From: Malaya genurostris
Taxonomy: Eukaryota; Arthropoda; Insecta; Diptera; Culicidae
NCBI RefSeq assembly: GCF_030247185.1
Contig: NC_080571.1
Coordinates: forward strand, 70,780,172 to 70,844,171
Reading direction: 5' to 3'
DNA: 64,000 nucleotides
The translations under genes and the position numbers were made by a program. This document shows positions 1 through 12,500 of the stretch, piece after piece; position 1 is the first letter of the stretch, and each line of letters begins with the position of its first letter. The notes beneath the pieces are model-generated. The model ran no database searches, was not told the origin of the DNA, and worked only from the letters and a program-made list of their open reading frames with translations.

Positions 1-480
1 ATTTTGATAAAGCATCAACGAGAAGCGAAAGAAAATATGTCAGACAAATTTAAAGCTTGACCAGTTAGTGTCTGCAGAAAAGGTGAACAATTGCAAGCAA
101 AAAGTGTTTGGTGCTTCATTAGCTCAGTGTCGTATCGCATTAATTAACTATGCAAAGTGATTCGTTCGCGTAGTTTTTCGTACCATAGTATATTTTTGGC
201 TACTACTGCCTAGTTCTGTTCAAAATAGAACGAAGATTGAGTTCAGTGACCGTCCACCAGAATCAGGAAGTGACGAGAGCAGTTTCGTCTTATGCTTTGT
301 TTTTGCCGTAGCTCGGTTCTCGGGCAGACAGACGGACACACCTGCCACTAGCTGCTGCTATTACTGTTGCTTTCCCTAAAGGCAGGCGCGAGTGGCATTT
401 GCATGTTAGGAATTTGCACGTTTTACTTTGGAAGCTTCGCTACGTGGATCCAGATGGAAATCGTGTTTTTCGGGTGAGTT
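1..480 (+). other. Unassigned; possible 5' noncoding exon
   Basis: No coding region or known repeat is seen here. A good splice-donor context (CGG|GTGAGT, GT at 474-475) follows a non-repetitive, fairly GC-balanced stretch. It could be the end of an untranslated first exon of the + strand gene whose coding part starts at 8740. Only the donor is visible, so this is a guess. Confidence 0.15.
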
Positions 481-889
481 TGCTCAGTCATTTAATTGTT
501 TACATATGTATGTATTTATGAGACCTGAATAGATTTTCAGTCAATGCTCGCATTTGCTTGATTGGTTTGGGTATGTTCGCAATGTGTCTCGTTTTCTATG
601 AAAATGTTCTCGGCTGATTTTTTTTGGCACGAAATTGCAAATTCTTTTGTTTATATTGATTGGTTATCTAAACTTTGGGCTGCTTGGCAACACATGGGCT
701 CTATGTCTTGTTTAGCCCAATAGTTTTTACGTTCAGAAACCTGGGAAAAGCACTTAAGTCTTTTAATGCGAGGAATATGTACTACAATGCTTGAAAAATC
801 CGCATGACAAAAAAACTACAATTTTTAGAATGTACCTAAGACAAAATTAATAATTTTGCAAGTTCAGTTAAAATCTTGCCAATTTGTAC

Positions 890-2290
890 GGAAAACTTCC
901 AGGAAAATTCAAATGAAAGGTTACGTAGCCCAATACGGAATTCCTGAAGTTCATACGGATCCGACTTCCGGTTCCGGTATTATAGGGTAAAATTTGTTGA
1001 AAATGGTAAACCGTCACTAAAAGTGGCAAAAGAAAAACCGTAAAAAATAGACACTATCCTGAAAACTACACCAATCGGTAGCTATTATCAGTAAGCAACC
1101 AAACAAACCAATTTCGGCTATCCAGGTTTTTAGTTTCCGGTTCCGGAAGCACCGAAAATAGAGATCAAATATTCCAAAATAGATCTTACCCACTTTTCTC
1201 AACGATGGTTTAACCAAAACTTAGGTTCAAATGAAAGGTCTCGTGGTCCCCTAAATAAATTCATTCAAATCCTACTTCCGGTTCCGTAATTATAAAGCAA
1301 AGTGTTGAAAATTTTATTCCGTCACCTAAATCGGCAAAACAAAACACGTGAAAATTTTTCTAACAAGGCCTAAAAAGTACGCCAATCGGTAGCCTACTGA
1401 TAATGGCTCGCCAAGAAACCGATTCCATCCCTTCTGGTTCAAGGTTTTCTTACTCACTTTTTTCAGAATTGGCAGAACCAATTATCCCAATCTTTGGTTC
1501 AAACAAAAGATTTTATGATCCCACCAAAAATAATGCATATTTTTCGGATTCAACAATAATTCACACCATCGTTTAAAGTACGATATCAAAAAGACCGAGT
1601 GTCATACAATTCGACTCAGTTCGTCGAGATATGAGAGATGGGCAAAACAGTTCATTTTAAAAAACCGTTCAGTGATGTAGAGTTGTATTAAAAGAAATTG
1701 TTCTCGAGAGAAGTTCGTTCGAAAAACAGAACTATTGGTCATTCATTTTTGCAAAAGAACTAGCTCTTTTGAACCGTTCGCGAAAGAATTGCCCAAATGT
1801 CTGTGTGTATGTGAAAAATAATGTCACTCAATTTTCTCAACGATGGCTGAACTGATTTTACCAAACTCAGATTCTAATACAAAATCTTATGATCCTATAG
1901 CTTCCTATTGAAATTGAATCTTGATCCGACTTACGGTTCCGGAATTCCAAGGAAATATGTGCAATAGAGTGAAGTGTGAATAGTGAACAAAAGTTCAAAA
2001 AACGGAACTTACTTCGATTTCTCAGCAACGGTCAGACCGATTTTCACAATTCATGGTTCAAATTATAGTTCTTATTGTCCTGAAAGATACTGTGCAATTT
2101 CATCCAGATCCGACTTCCGGCTCCGAAATTATGTGGCGATGAGTGTCAAAACTTTCAAACCGTCATACAAAATGACGATACAAAACCGGTATATGTTGGT
2201 ACGGAAGAACGCTCCCAGCGTGCTATGTTCAATTTTGTTGAAGCGCATCGAAATGAAAATGTTATGAAATAAAATCTGAAAATGACAGCT
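890..2290. repeat. Dispersed 'CCGGTTCCGG' repeat family A, several decayed copies
   Basis: Blocks recur with the words 'gatccgacttccggttccgg', 'caaatgaaaggt' and 'accgtcactaaaa'. The same words occur at 21.9-22.6, 25.5-26.5, 27.3-27.9 and 28.55 kb. Fuller copies end with a (CA)n tract and a conserved 'gagtcgaatggtatat' box. Reading frames here are short and unrelated to proteins. The copies are diverged, with no clear boundaries. Confidence 0.6.
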
Positions 2291-2497
2291 ACTTTTTGTT
2301 CAGAGGTAGCGTTTTATAATGTAATTGACAATCATTCCTTTTTACTATCTTACCAAGGCCACCATCTTTTCATAATTCAAGGTTAGGTTCATAGCTGATT
2401 TAATTTGTAGACTATATAAGTTACTTAGTAAACGCACTCGGGTTTCCGGTTCCGGAATTACTGGAAATAGTGGTCAAAAACTCTAAAACGAAAGCTA

Positions 2498-2935
2498 CTG
2501 TCCGTGCTCAGCACAAGAGCTTCTCTATACCTGCAGTGTGTGCCTATTAAGCTCATGTGCTGTGCTTTCCAAACCAGACACGCTCATGTGCTATTTGTGT
2601 AGTCCACCTACTGACAAGAGACAACACTGTGGACACTGTGTGCTTGAAAATTATATTATATTATTAAATTTAAAAAACGGACACTCAAGTCAGCACATGA
2701 GTCAGCTCACGAGCTAGCTCCCCATTCCAGCTCATGAGCCAGTAGATGAGCCAGCATCGCGAGCTGGTTCTTCGAAGCATACGACTCTCGATCTAGTAGC
2801 AACACGACACACGAGCGTGTGCTTCAGACTTCGTGTGCGTGTTTTTGAAAAGGTACAGCACACGGACTGTATGAGAGCTGGCTCGTGTGCGGGTCATCAC
2901 TGAGCACAGCCGCACAGGCCACAGGTCGTGGCCGG
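2498..2935. repeat. GAGC/CTC-rich imperfect inverted repeat (possible MITE)
   Basis: The stretch is dense in 'agctcatgtgct', 'gagctggctc' and similar words in both orientations. It is bounded by 'gtgctcagcac' on the left and 'actgagcac' on the right. No target-site duplication could be fixed. Confidence 0.3.
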
Positions 2936-3115
2936 AATTGTTTTTTTTTTTCATTAGGAGTTTTTATTTTTGCTCATATGCACTTAAGCTTGACGTGGCC
3001 GTTTAACACAAATTAAAAAAAATTCTTATAGCTGGTGTGTTTTCAATGTTATCCAGCAATTTAAGGGGGAGCAGAGGTTCGCAATGTCTTCTTGTCCAGT
3101 TTTTCACATGGCTTA

Positions 3116-4023
3116 ACAGTTCGGCTGAAAAGTTCGTATCGTTTAATAGAAACACACATTTTTTGCCAAAATTCGTTTTTATTATTCAACATAATTGCCA
3201 TCAGAGGCGATACAGCGATTATAGCGATCTTCCAACTTTTCGATACCATTTTTGTAGTACGATTTGTCCTTTGCCTCAAAATAGGCCTCAGTTTCAGCGA
3301 TTACCTCTTCATTGCTTCTAAATTTTTTACCAGCGAGCATTCTCTTGAGGTCTGAGAACAGGAAAAAGTCACTGGGGGCCAAATCTGGAGAATACGGTGG
3401 ATGAGGGAGCAATTCGAAGCCCAATTCGTTCAATTTCAGCATGGTTTTCATCGACTTGTGACATTGTGATTGTGAGCTCACGCGGCACCCATTTTGCACA
3501 AAGCTTTCTCATATCCAAATATTCGTGAATAATATGCCCAACACGTTCCTTTGATATCTTTAGGGTGTCAGCTATCTCGATCAACTTCACTTTACGGTCA
3601 TTGAAAATCATTTTGTGGATTTTTTTCACGTTTTCATCGGTAACAGCCTCTTTTGGACGTCCACTGCGTTCATCGTCTTCGGTGCTCATATGACCAGTAC
3701 GAAATTTTGCAAACCACTTACGAATTGTTGCTTCGCCCGGTGCAGAGTCTGGATAACACTCATCAAGCCATTTTTTGGTATCGGCGGCACTTTTTTCATC
3801 AAAAAGTAGTGTTTCATCAACACACGAAATTCCTTTTTTTCCATTTTTTTCACAATAACAAAAGTAGCTTCACTCAAACTGCAATATCTCACAAACTAAT
3901 AATCAGACAGCTGTCAAATTTATACACGCATCTTTTGAAGGTTGGTACTAACTGAAAATGGTATGGATTCAATTCTAGTAGCGCCCTCTCATAGAAACGA
4001 TACGAACTTTTCAGCCGATCTGT
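3116..4023 (-). mobile_element. mariner element, copy 1, internally deleted (908 bp)
   Basis: Terminal inverted repeats (ACAGTTCGGCTGAAAAGTTC on the left, its complement on the right) are flanked by TA duplications at 3114-3115 and 4024-4025. It is the same family as the 1292-bp copy at 39488-40779 but lacks about 384 bp. The missing part removes the first catalytic Asp and much of the core. The deletion junction is near 3465-3472, with short CAAT-type repeats on both sides. Confidence 0.9.
3182..3844 (-). pseudogene. mariner transposase remnant
   Basis: The minus-strand frames give the N-terminal helix-turn-helix region (begins MEKKEFRVLMKHYFL) and a middle that includes a WVPRELT-type linker. 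After an internal deletion the C-terminal part resumes, with YSPDLAPSDFFLFSDLK and ends IASDGNYVE. The second of the three catalytic Asp blocks (QDNAP) is also lost. The product cannot be an active transposase. It is a DD34D mariner by comparison with the longer copy at 39.6 kb. Confidence 0.88.
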
Positions 4024-5885
4024 TATCATAGTGAACACCTTTTTGGCAATATTGACATGTGGCCATCTGATTGTTATAGGTAACAAGGGATTTGCATGGA
4101 ACCCTTGTATCTTGGCCGAAAATCACACAAGAAGGTATAGCCTTTTTCAAGTGTATGCGTAATAAACGTACGCCATTTAGAATACCGGAGAAAAAGTTCT
4201 TCCACTTTTCTTTTTCGATCGAAAGTATCTCTCAATACTGGGACATAGTTTTGCAAATATAACGATCACATATGCTTGAGGGTAGATCATGCACACGCCC
4301 TTCTATAGCACTATCTTCCATATATACTGGTATGTTGTACTTGATGTTTTCGTGCTCCACATAGTGCACATTGTTATTGTCTTTAGCGAAATGAATTGAA
4401 CTCTTCATAAAACTGGATGTAACCACATTATTTGCCTTGTTGCATTGAAGTAAATGCACACGTTTAATATCAAAATGCATTTGCTCTTAAAGCAAGCCTT
4501 CAAGTTCTCGTATTGAAGGTCGAATTTTGGACTGCCTGAAGTCAACAATTGTACTCTTTCGTAGCGGCGGTAGCCTTTTGTTCGTTTGGTTCACTCATTT
4601 CAAGATTGTTCTATTAGGTTTTTTACCGTCACTGCTAACCTCAATCGGATGAACACATTTTGACAGTTCAGCGGTACTGTTTGTAAACAGACTATTTTTT
4701 TGTTTGTCTGTTGACAAACGGATGAGACCGTTCACGGTCCATATGGCCTAAATAGAGTTTAAAAACGATTCGATACGGTTAGTTTCAAAGATTCATTAAA
4801 TAAAAGTGGCTAGTTTTGAAGCAAATATATTATATATCAATATGGATCACTTTAACGAATTCAATACAAATCGAAAAGGACATCACAGTAACACCATCTC
4901 GTGACGCTCAAGGCTATTAGTTCAGTCAAATTTAATAGTCTGCGTTTATCGTGCACCCAGAAGTGAAATGTCACAACTAATTGAGCATGATGCCCAAATA
5001 GAGGTGTGAACATTTTCATGTGTTTTTCTGACGAAAGTAAATATTGCCTATAAATAATGTAGAATTACGTTCTTTAAGACCTATCGTCTTAATCACCAAT
5101 GAAAATGAAAATTTTCGGAGGATGTTTCACTTTCTTCAATTTCATTTGTAATAAATGTTCATAGTGGCAGCACTGTGTAATTAAAATCAGCCGTTCTTCT
5201 TTCTAGTGAATTAATGTGTAAGCAAAAAAGATTTGTTAACTGTAAACTTACTATGATTTCGACCTGTTTGTCTCACGGATAAACAGTAAATTAAAGACAT
5301 AGAGCAATACCAGTAGTGCCAACAGCATTACAAACAATAATATACCGTAGTATTACATATCTGCTGTTCAATGATATGCTCTGAACAAACTGGACTGGAA
5401 TCGGGAATCATTATCACAGTAAACCTGAATACAAATGGATTAAATTTTCAAATCAAGAAATTGCAATACTTAATTCGGAAATGTTGGTAAAATTCTGGAA
5501 TTAGCATTAAGATTAATTCGTTTAGTTCTGCGTTTACATTTCACACTCATTTATATAAATAGGGAATATTTATATAACAATGTGTTCTCTTCCGAGTTAG
5601 TATCAGATTGCAATTCTAAACCGTATTTACAGCTTATTTTTTCGTGCAGTGTATATCGAGAAATATTCCATATATTTGGGTTTGTTTGATTCAGTGTACT
5701 GAAACCATGGCTGTCATATGTGCATTAAAAAATTTGTAGTGTATTAGTAACCTTTTTTACCACCGCACTTTACTGTGATGTCCCTCGTGAATCGCAAGAG
5801 TGATGCATATTGATATATAATATATTTGTTTGAAGTGTAAAGATGATTGTTTGAGATATGTTCCTCGATGTCACGATAAAAAGTC

Positions 5886-6246
5886 TAGGTTTTGCACGAA
5901 CATGACATAACCTCACAAAATGACCAGAATGACCTTTTTATGGCAGCCGACGTGTATTTGTTTACAGTTTAAAAATTCATCAGAGGTTCGTCGTTTTAAT
6001 TGAAAAATTGTAAGTCGTCTCACACTAAACAGATTTATACAAATATTGCTCCTTGATGCTGGAAACACATACAGGGCAATCTTTTCAGTTGTTTTCACGG
6101 TAGAACACGTTTTTAACAGGCACTTTATCGTCATTTTTCAATTTTCAATTTGCAGTCGCAAAACAAAACAAACACACGGCAACTGTCAAAGATGAACTTG
6201 ATTAATCGGCAGTTCATTTGTGTCGTCATCGTGCAAAACCTAATCA
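5886..6246 (-). mobile_element. MITE with AGGTTTTGCACGA ends, copy 1
   Basis: About 360 bp, bounded by 'aggttttgcacgaacatgac' on the left and 'catcgtgcaaaacctaa' on the right. It is the reverse-orientation partner of 6345-6718; both carry 'gcctgttaaaaacg', 'gtgtttccagcatcaaggag' and the 'gaactgccgat' subterminal word. A 73-codon frame inside (6134-5913, minus) is part of the repeat and has no recognised domain. Confidence 0.65.
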
Positions 6247-6344
6247 GGTTTTGCACGAACATGACATAACCTCACAACAATGTCAAAATTGATTCATTTT
6301 GTTCATTTTTGTGAGGTTATGTTATGTTCGTGCAAAACCTAATT
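6247..6344. repeat. Terminal fragments of the same MITE, head to head
   Basis: Two short ends of the AGGTTTTGCACGA MITE face each other ('aggttttgcacgaacatgac' and, reversed, 'gttcgtgcaaaacctaa'). They form a near-palindrome of about 100 bp between the two longer copies. Confidence 0.6.
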
Positions 6345-6718
6345 AGGTTTTGCACGATAACGACACAAATGAACTGCCGATGAATCAAGTTCATCTTTGA
6401 CAGTTGCCGTGTACTTGTTTTGTTTTGCGACTGCAAGTTAAAATTTGAAAAAATGACGAAAAAGTGCCTGTTAAAAACGTATTCCACAGTGAAAATAACT
6501 AAAAAGATTGCGCCGACGACATTGCGCTGTATGTGTTTCCAGCATCAAGGAGCGATTTATGTATGAATCTGTTGAGTGTGAGGCGACTTGCAATTTTTAC
6601 ATTCCAACGATGAACTTCTGATGAACTGTTAAACTGTAAACAAGTACACCTCGACTGTCAAAAAAAGTTCATTCTGTTCATTTTTGTGAGGTAATGTCAT
6701 GTTCGTGCAAAACCTAAT
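6345..6718 (+). mobile_element. MITE with AGGTTTTGCACGA ends, copy 2
   Basis: About 374 bp, from 'taggttttgcacgataacga' to 'catgttcgtgcaaaacctaa'. It is inverted relative to 5886-6246, so the two copies could pair as a stem of roughly 350 bp. Further partial copies follow at about 6720-6855 and 7068-7140. Confidence 0.65.
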
Positions 6719-7482
6719 TAAGCGACTTGCAATTTTTAAATTCAATTGATGAACATCTGATGAATTTTTAAACTGCAAACAAACCATCGGCGGCTGTTAA
6801 AAAAAGTTCATTCCGTTCATTTTGTGAGGTTATGTCATGTTGGTGTAAAACCATATCCGAATCACGTGTAACATTTAATCAAAAACCGCACAACTTGTAG
6901 TTTGATGGCATGATAAATATAACAGTGAAATGCTAGCTTGCGAGACAGGAGTCTCATATCTCGCCAAAACCACCTTTTTCTACCCATGTGCTTGTCATGT
7001 GACTAAGTCTAGTTAACTATGCGCCTGTTCCGGTTTCAGAACCCATGAACCCAAGCCACATTTTAAATTAGGTTTTGCACGATGACCACTCGAATGAACT
7101 ACCGATGAACTGTCAATGAACCAAGTTTATCTTTTGACAGCCCTTAGATTTTTTATCGTGACGTCACAAATGAAAAAGAATTCATCCTTGACAGTTCAGC
7201 GGTACTTGTTTGTAAACAAGCTTAAAAAAAAATCGAAAAACACTTCTCAAGCAATCATCTTTACACTTTGCTCTTAGTGACTTTCATTTAATAAATCTCA
7301 AAAACAAACCGTATCCAATTGTGAACAAATGTTTTAAAATTCAATTTAGACGATATGGACCGTAAATGGTCTCATCCAATTTGTCAATGACAAACAAAAA
7401 AATCTCTGTTTACAAACAGTACTGCTGAACTGTCAAAATGTGTTCATCTGATTGAGTTTAGCAGTGACGGTAAAAAACCTAA

Positions 7483-8564
7483 CTCAAGCCTATCTCTGCA
7501 CTGCATCTAGAAAATGGGTGTGTAGTTACTCATCCGCGATCAGTAGCTGAGGATGGCTATCAATTCCAACAGTCGGATTTTGAATGGTTTTACTTGTCAT
7601 TATGTTCACAGTTCAGTACAGTTTAGAAACCTCCGCTGACCAGATGGTTAGTGTCATACTCGTGCGATTCGTGGAAATATTCATTTAAGTTCGTAAAACG
7701 AACAAAATTCAAGAAAGGTAACAAAATATTAGAAATCATTATGACATTTTATTCGGTGAAGTGAATAACGTTATCTTATTTAACATCAGTTTGGCCAAAC
7801 TACCCAAAATGTCCTTGAGGGCGCCAGCAGAGCACAGGTGAAACACTTTTAACGCCACTGCCGAAGTAGGCAGGCTTCGCTTGCGCGATACGCCTCAGTG
7901 AAGCACTTTTTATGGCATCAAACCTTTAAACAGTTCCCATTTTATTCCAATACTGGAACTCGAACATTGATCCAACGGCTGTGTCGTTGGCTTCTGTTGT
8001 GAAATAATTTACCACTCAATTAGCTTTCTTTGGAATCAACAAAATCATTTGCGGAATAGTTAATGAGCTCAGTCAGCAGTGCAGCGGCTGACTCCCACGA
8101 ACCAAATGAAATGGTTGTAGTAGTAGTAGTAGCAGCACAAAAACAACATGATTGATACCACCGAAGAGTAAATAGCCGCGACGCGCGAGCCGTTATCCAA
8201 TTTGCCGGTTGCCCAAAATTGCCTAGCACTAAAGTGTGTAAAAAATAATCACCACAGAGACGAAAGCCACACTCACAGTTAGTGCGAGACGTGATCGCTT
8301 GAAGGCCGTCTTCGTTCCCCGAGCGGTATGCGGTAAACGTGAGACTTCCATAAATCACGTTTGACGGGGTGTCGGTCATTGCTGCGGAATGAGGTTTGTT
8401 GATTTTAAATTTGGGAAAATTCCTCCTAACATTACACACATTGTTGACCGGGTTTTTTTTCTTTATTCATCGAGTTTCAACACTTCACTGATGATGATGA
8501 TCAACAAAGACTGGAATGTTTATTTAATGCTAATAAATATTTATCGTTTTTCTTTTTCTTCTAG
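7483..8564. other. Upstream region of the RN-tre gene
   Basis: No transposon signature is evident in most of this stretch. About 8000-8420 is richer in GC and CpG than its surroundings and could contain promoter or untranslated exon sequence. A polypyrimidine tract plus CTAG at 8561-8564 looks like a splice acceptor leading into the 5' leader of the coding exon. Open frames here are not supported as proteins. Confidence 0.25.
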
Positions 8565-8739
8565 TACTGCAGTATCGGTGGAACACTTGTGTTGAGCATA
8601 TCGCGACGTACGACGGGAACCTCGAATGGGAAAATGTTCGATGAAGCTGCTACGGTGATGCTGCCAGCTGGACACAAACCGATTCGAAACAGGAACCGAA
8701 GGTAGAGTACGACATTAGACGGAAACTGGAATAACAAAA
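8565..8739 (+). promoter_or_regulatory. RN-tre 5' leader with two overlapping upstream ORFs
   Basis: Between a plausible acceptor (CTAG, 8561-8564) and the main ATG at 8740 there are two short upstream ORFs. One is at 8626-8658 (10 codons plus stop) and the other at 8634-8705 (23 codons plus stop). The main start has a good insect context (ACAAAAATG). The leader may lower translation of the main frame; this is inferred from layout only. Confidence 0.4.
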
Positions 8740-9588
8740 ATGAACGACGACGACGATCCCGTCGACAAGCGAATCTTGTTGGAACGTGCCAATGACGAAC
8801 GGGAAGCGATTTTCAAACGATATGATCGGGGCAGAAAGAACGTTGACATCGATGCCTGGGATGATCCGGCATTCGAGATCTACACCCAAGCCGATCGGTA
8901 CGGGTTTTTGCACCCGGAGAAAGAACAACAGAAACGGGACGACCTGGAATTGGCCCGACGGAAGCTGATCGAAATGGAGCGCTCGAAAAAGTGGCTTAAA
9001 ATGATGAAGAATTGGAGCAGTGCTGAGACGAAGGAACGGTTGCAGCGAAGAGTGTTGAAAGGTATTCCGGACCGGTTGCGGGCTGCCATCTGGAAGAAGT
9101 TGCTGAACATTGAGCAAGCCGTAAGCGACAATCCGGGAGTCTATGAAAAAATGTTGAAATTCGCCCGTCAGTACAGTCCCGACATTCGGCAGATTGACGT
9201 GGACGTGAACCGACAGTTTCGGAACCACATAAACTACCGCGAACGGTACAGTGTTAAGCAGCAGAGTTTGCTCAAGGTTCTTGCCGCCTACAGCATGTAC
9301 AATATGGAAGTGGGCTACTGTCAGGGTATGTCGACGGTGGCCGGTGTTTTACTGATGTACTTCGATGAGGAGGACACATTTTGGGCCCTGAATGCGTTGC
9401 TGTCCTCGGAGCGATATGCCATGCATGGCCTGTATGTCGAAGGTTTTCCGAAGCTGATGCGGTTTCTGCAGCACCACGACAAAATTCTCACCAAATGTAT
9501 GCCAAAAGTGAAGAAGCATTTAGACAAACACGGGGTGGACTCCGTGCTGTACTCGCTGAAGTGGTTTTTTGTGATTTTTATCGAGAGG
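8740..9588 (+). CDS. RN-tre: RN-tre coding exon 1 (residues 1-283)
   Basis: 849 nt, exactly 283 codons. It ends ...FVIFIER before the donor G|GTAAGT at 9589. It holds the family-specific N-terminus and about three quarters of the TBC domain, including both catalytic fingers. GC content and codon use are clearly higher than in the flanking intron. Reading past the donor gives only 15 more codons before a stop, which supports the splice. Confidence 0.95.
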
Positions 9589-12500
9589 GTAAGTTCTGTT
9601 GTAATAAATTCCTTAGTTTCTTTCGTTATGACCTAAAGTAGTCATTATCGGTTGGGTTTTGTCTATGGTCATTTCATCCAAAAATGCAAATAAATTAGAT
9701 AAAAACAGAGTGTGCAATGTTTCCGTGCAAACTTTCTTCAACTCATGGAGCTTAACTGATTTGAACTAATCTGGAATTATTCGAAATCACATATCAGAAA
9801 TTAGTTGAAGTAAAACGCATGTTTTCCTGCTCTATGTATGATCGGCAAATTGTTTTTTGATCTTGGTTTGCAAACTACCAGTTTAAGATTTAAAAATTAA
9901 AAAAGCCACACTGTGAAAAATGTCATGATTACTTTGTCTTGCATTTATTAGTTTGCCAATGAACCCAGTCTTTGCTGCTTTCAACAAGACTGGTATGACA
10001 TTCACGTGAAATGCTTCGAGCATGCAAATAGCACATGTTTCTTGAACCTGAGCTCACTACTAGAGATATTTATACTGCCATAAACTGATTATTGATGGTT
10101 TGGATAGGAAAATTTCTCTGTTGTTCGGAAAATTGGCTGCTTAATCAACTTTAGTTTATCACTGACCATTGACAGTGATGTAAATGCTCACCATACAATT
10201 TGTGACAGCTCAAGTATAAATTTGAGGAGCTCTGTACTGTACGAGAATTACAACTCAGCTGTCAATGCAGGCCCAAATTTTGCGAGGTCTGGTGGAAGAG
10301 ATTTTGAGCGTAGCTTTCTACTCCGAACGAATTTCGTACAATGTCAATTGTTTGTTTGTTTATTTATTGGAGAGTTGCGTAAGATAAGATACCTTTTTAA
10401 TTAACTACGTCCAATTTCACGATTGACAGAAACATTCGTGGTGAATTAGGGCTCAAACTTTGATTATCATGAAGGTTAAACAGAGCCGAATTATCTTGTA
10501 TTCTTTATGTATAAAATCGGCGGATGGGTAGTGTCAGACACATAACCGTATTTACGATTTACGATATAATAAGCAATAAAATATCTAACACAACTTATAT
10601 ATGCAGAACTCATAGTCTCATTCCTACCCAGCAAGCCTTGGGGAGGTATTGGTTCACTAAACGTGCCATCGTCCATTGATTCGTCGTCACTATTTTTGTT
10701 GTTATTGGAAGCATCGTCAATAAGGCTTGTCACTAGTTGATTACTGTACAGGGTTGCGTAATAGAACCTGACCTATTTTGTTCTCCGGTTACACTGGAAC
10801 AAAACAAGGGAAGAAGAAAGTGTCGCTCACCGCGTTTTTATTTATAACTCGTTTTTTTAAAGAATTAGTCATACGTTACAACTATTCGTGAGTTTAAAAA
10901 AAACATTTTAAATTAATGGAGGGCTTCTCCACAACCTGTAACGGACTCGTCTCGGCAGAGTAACGACCGTATCGCACTCCCAGTGATGCCAACTCTCCTC
11001 CTCGCATATTTTAGTAAAAGAATCTATCAAAATACTGTACGGGATTGATTTCTGACGTTCAGAAGGGCCAATTGTTCGGAGCATTTTTCTCGAACGCGAA
11101 GCAGTCAAATGCTGGATTGACTCGCACTCGTTCGGTGCGAAAAGTGCACAAAGGTTATCAAATTATTCTAGATTTGTAGTTCTTTAGATAACATTTGGAG
11201 CCATTAGAAGGGTTGATTTTGCATAATGTTGCCCATGGTTGTCCATTTTTCGTTGTATTTTGCTCCAATGCAAACGACCAACAACAGGATGACGCAATCG
11301 ATCTTCTTTGAAGGGAAACTGTTCTGCGAACGTCCCGCAATTGATTCAATACTGAAATGAATTTTTGATACTGGAACTGGAACTGAGCTCTGGACCTGAA
11401 CCAATTCATAATATTGAACCAATTTTTTTCTTTTATACCAAATATTTCAGAAAACTTTTGTTTCGTGTTATTTGTGATTATGTCATACAACTGAAAATGT
11501 AATTATAAATTGATGAGTATATTTCTGATTGCATGTAGCAAAAATTAAGTTGATACGAGAGATATTCAATATCACCAACTTATCACTTTCTTGGAGGTTA
11601 AATTTTGAAAAGGTGCCCCATAGTAAAGAAGGCAGTATTCACAACAATGTAGAATGTAACAAAAATGTTGTTGTTGGTTTAAGTGCAACAAGAGGTTTTC
11701 ACGATTGTGTTCTACGTATTCTTGTACAGGGTAAACTTTGAAAAGGCGTCCCATTGTAAAGTAAGTCGTTTTCACGACAAAAACCTTCTACTTTCCGATG
11801 TCGTGTTCGGTTTCTCCCTTCCTTCCAGTCTAAGCGGAGAAGAAAGTGTGTAAGGTTCCTTTGTGCACTTGCTTCTATGTAAGCAACCTTACTCTCACTT
11901 ACAGTTTTCCTTTCAATACATTCATAGTGCGATGTGCTCTTCGTGAACAAAAATTCTAATTAAAATAATGTCTGATTGTTTGAAATGTCAACTTGGTGTG
12001 AACATAGTTTGTTATACGTTAAATTTTTTTAATAAAATTTTTTATTCAGGCCTACTCGCCTTCAAGCTTTACGTGGTCGAATGAGTTATATTTTTGTTAG
12101 ATACAAATATTTTTTTACTGCTGGATCTCGTTTTCAGTCTTCTCCTTGGGGGAAAGGAGCTTCCATTTTTATCTAGCGAGGGTTGAGGGGCACTTTGTCC
12201 GTAGCTCATCTCATCACCAATTGTCACTTCGTCGGTGTTGTGTGTGGTTTCCGTTTTGTTCTCGTTTTCCTTGTTATTAACAGTCTTGGTCTCGTTACTA
12301 GTTGTTGTAGATGCGTCTTGTTGTACAATGATTGCAGTTGATTGCTAGTTCGATGATGGAAGCATGATGAGCAGAAGTACTGCGTTTACTAGTTCCCGTT
12401 GCTGAAGAGTTGTTCTTGTTTTTGGTTGAAGATGTCCTTTCCGCTGTTTCAGTGCAAGGTTTACCGTAGTGTGCAGGTTGTTCACAAAACTGACATGTGA

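Larger units (their letters stand above)
2941..4600 (-). mobile_element. Gag-only non-LTR-like retroelement, copy 1 (split by mariner)
   Basis: Read on the minus strand, the ORF starts near an ATG at about 4596. It runs through decayed gag-like protein (4480-4025), is broken by a mariner at 4023-3116, and resumes at 3115. Removing the mariner and one TA restores a CCHC zinc-knuckle pattern (C-x2-C-x4-H-x4-C) across the junction. Soon after the ORF comes a 3' region with 'ggccacgtcaagctt', an A-rich signal and a poly(A) run (poly-T at 2941-2951 on +). Copies 2 and 3 share the gag protein and this 3' end. No reverse transcriptase lies between gag and the 3' end. Several stops make it a dead copy. 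Confidence 0.6.
4614..7482. mobile_element. Long-terminal-inverted-repeat element with nested MITEs
   Basis: The left arm starts TTAGGTTTTTTACCGTCACT at 4614. The right end, read in reverse, starts with the same word at 7482. Similarity continues for about 170 bp with few mismatches, through 'gacagttcagc' and 'ggatgagacc'. A second inverted pair ('aatatattatatatcaatat' near 4825 and 5800-5825) lies further in. The right arm is interrupted by a cluster of MITEs (about 5886-7130). No transposase ORF is seen. The superfamily is unknown, and I could not fix a target-site duplication. Confidence 0.65.

Noticed and set aside
900..2290. Tandem satellite
   Set aside because: The repeated words are irregularly spaced and match dispersed family A elsewhere in the window.
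8650..9228. Minus-strand frame of 192 codons
   Set aside because: It is the antisense shadow of RN-tre exon 1.
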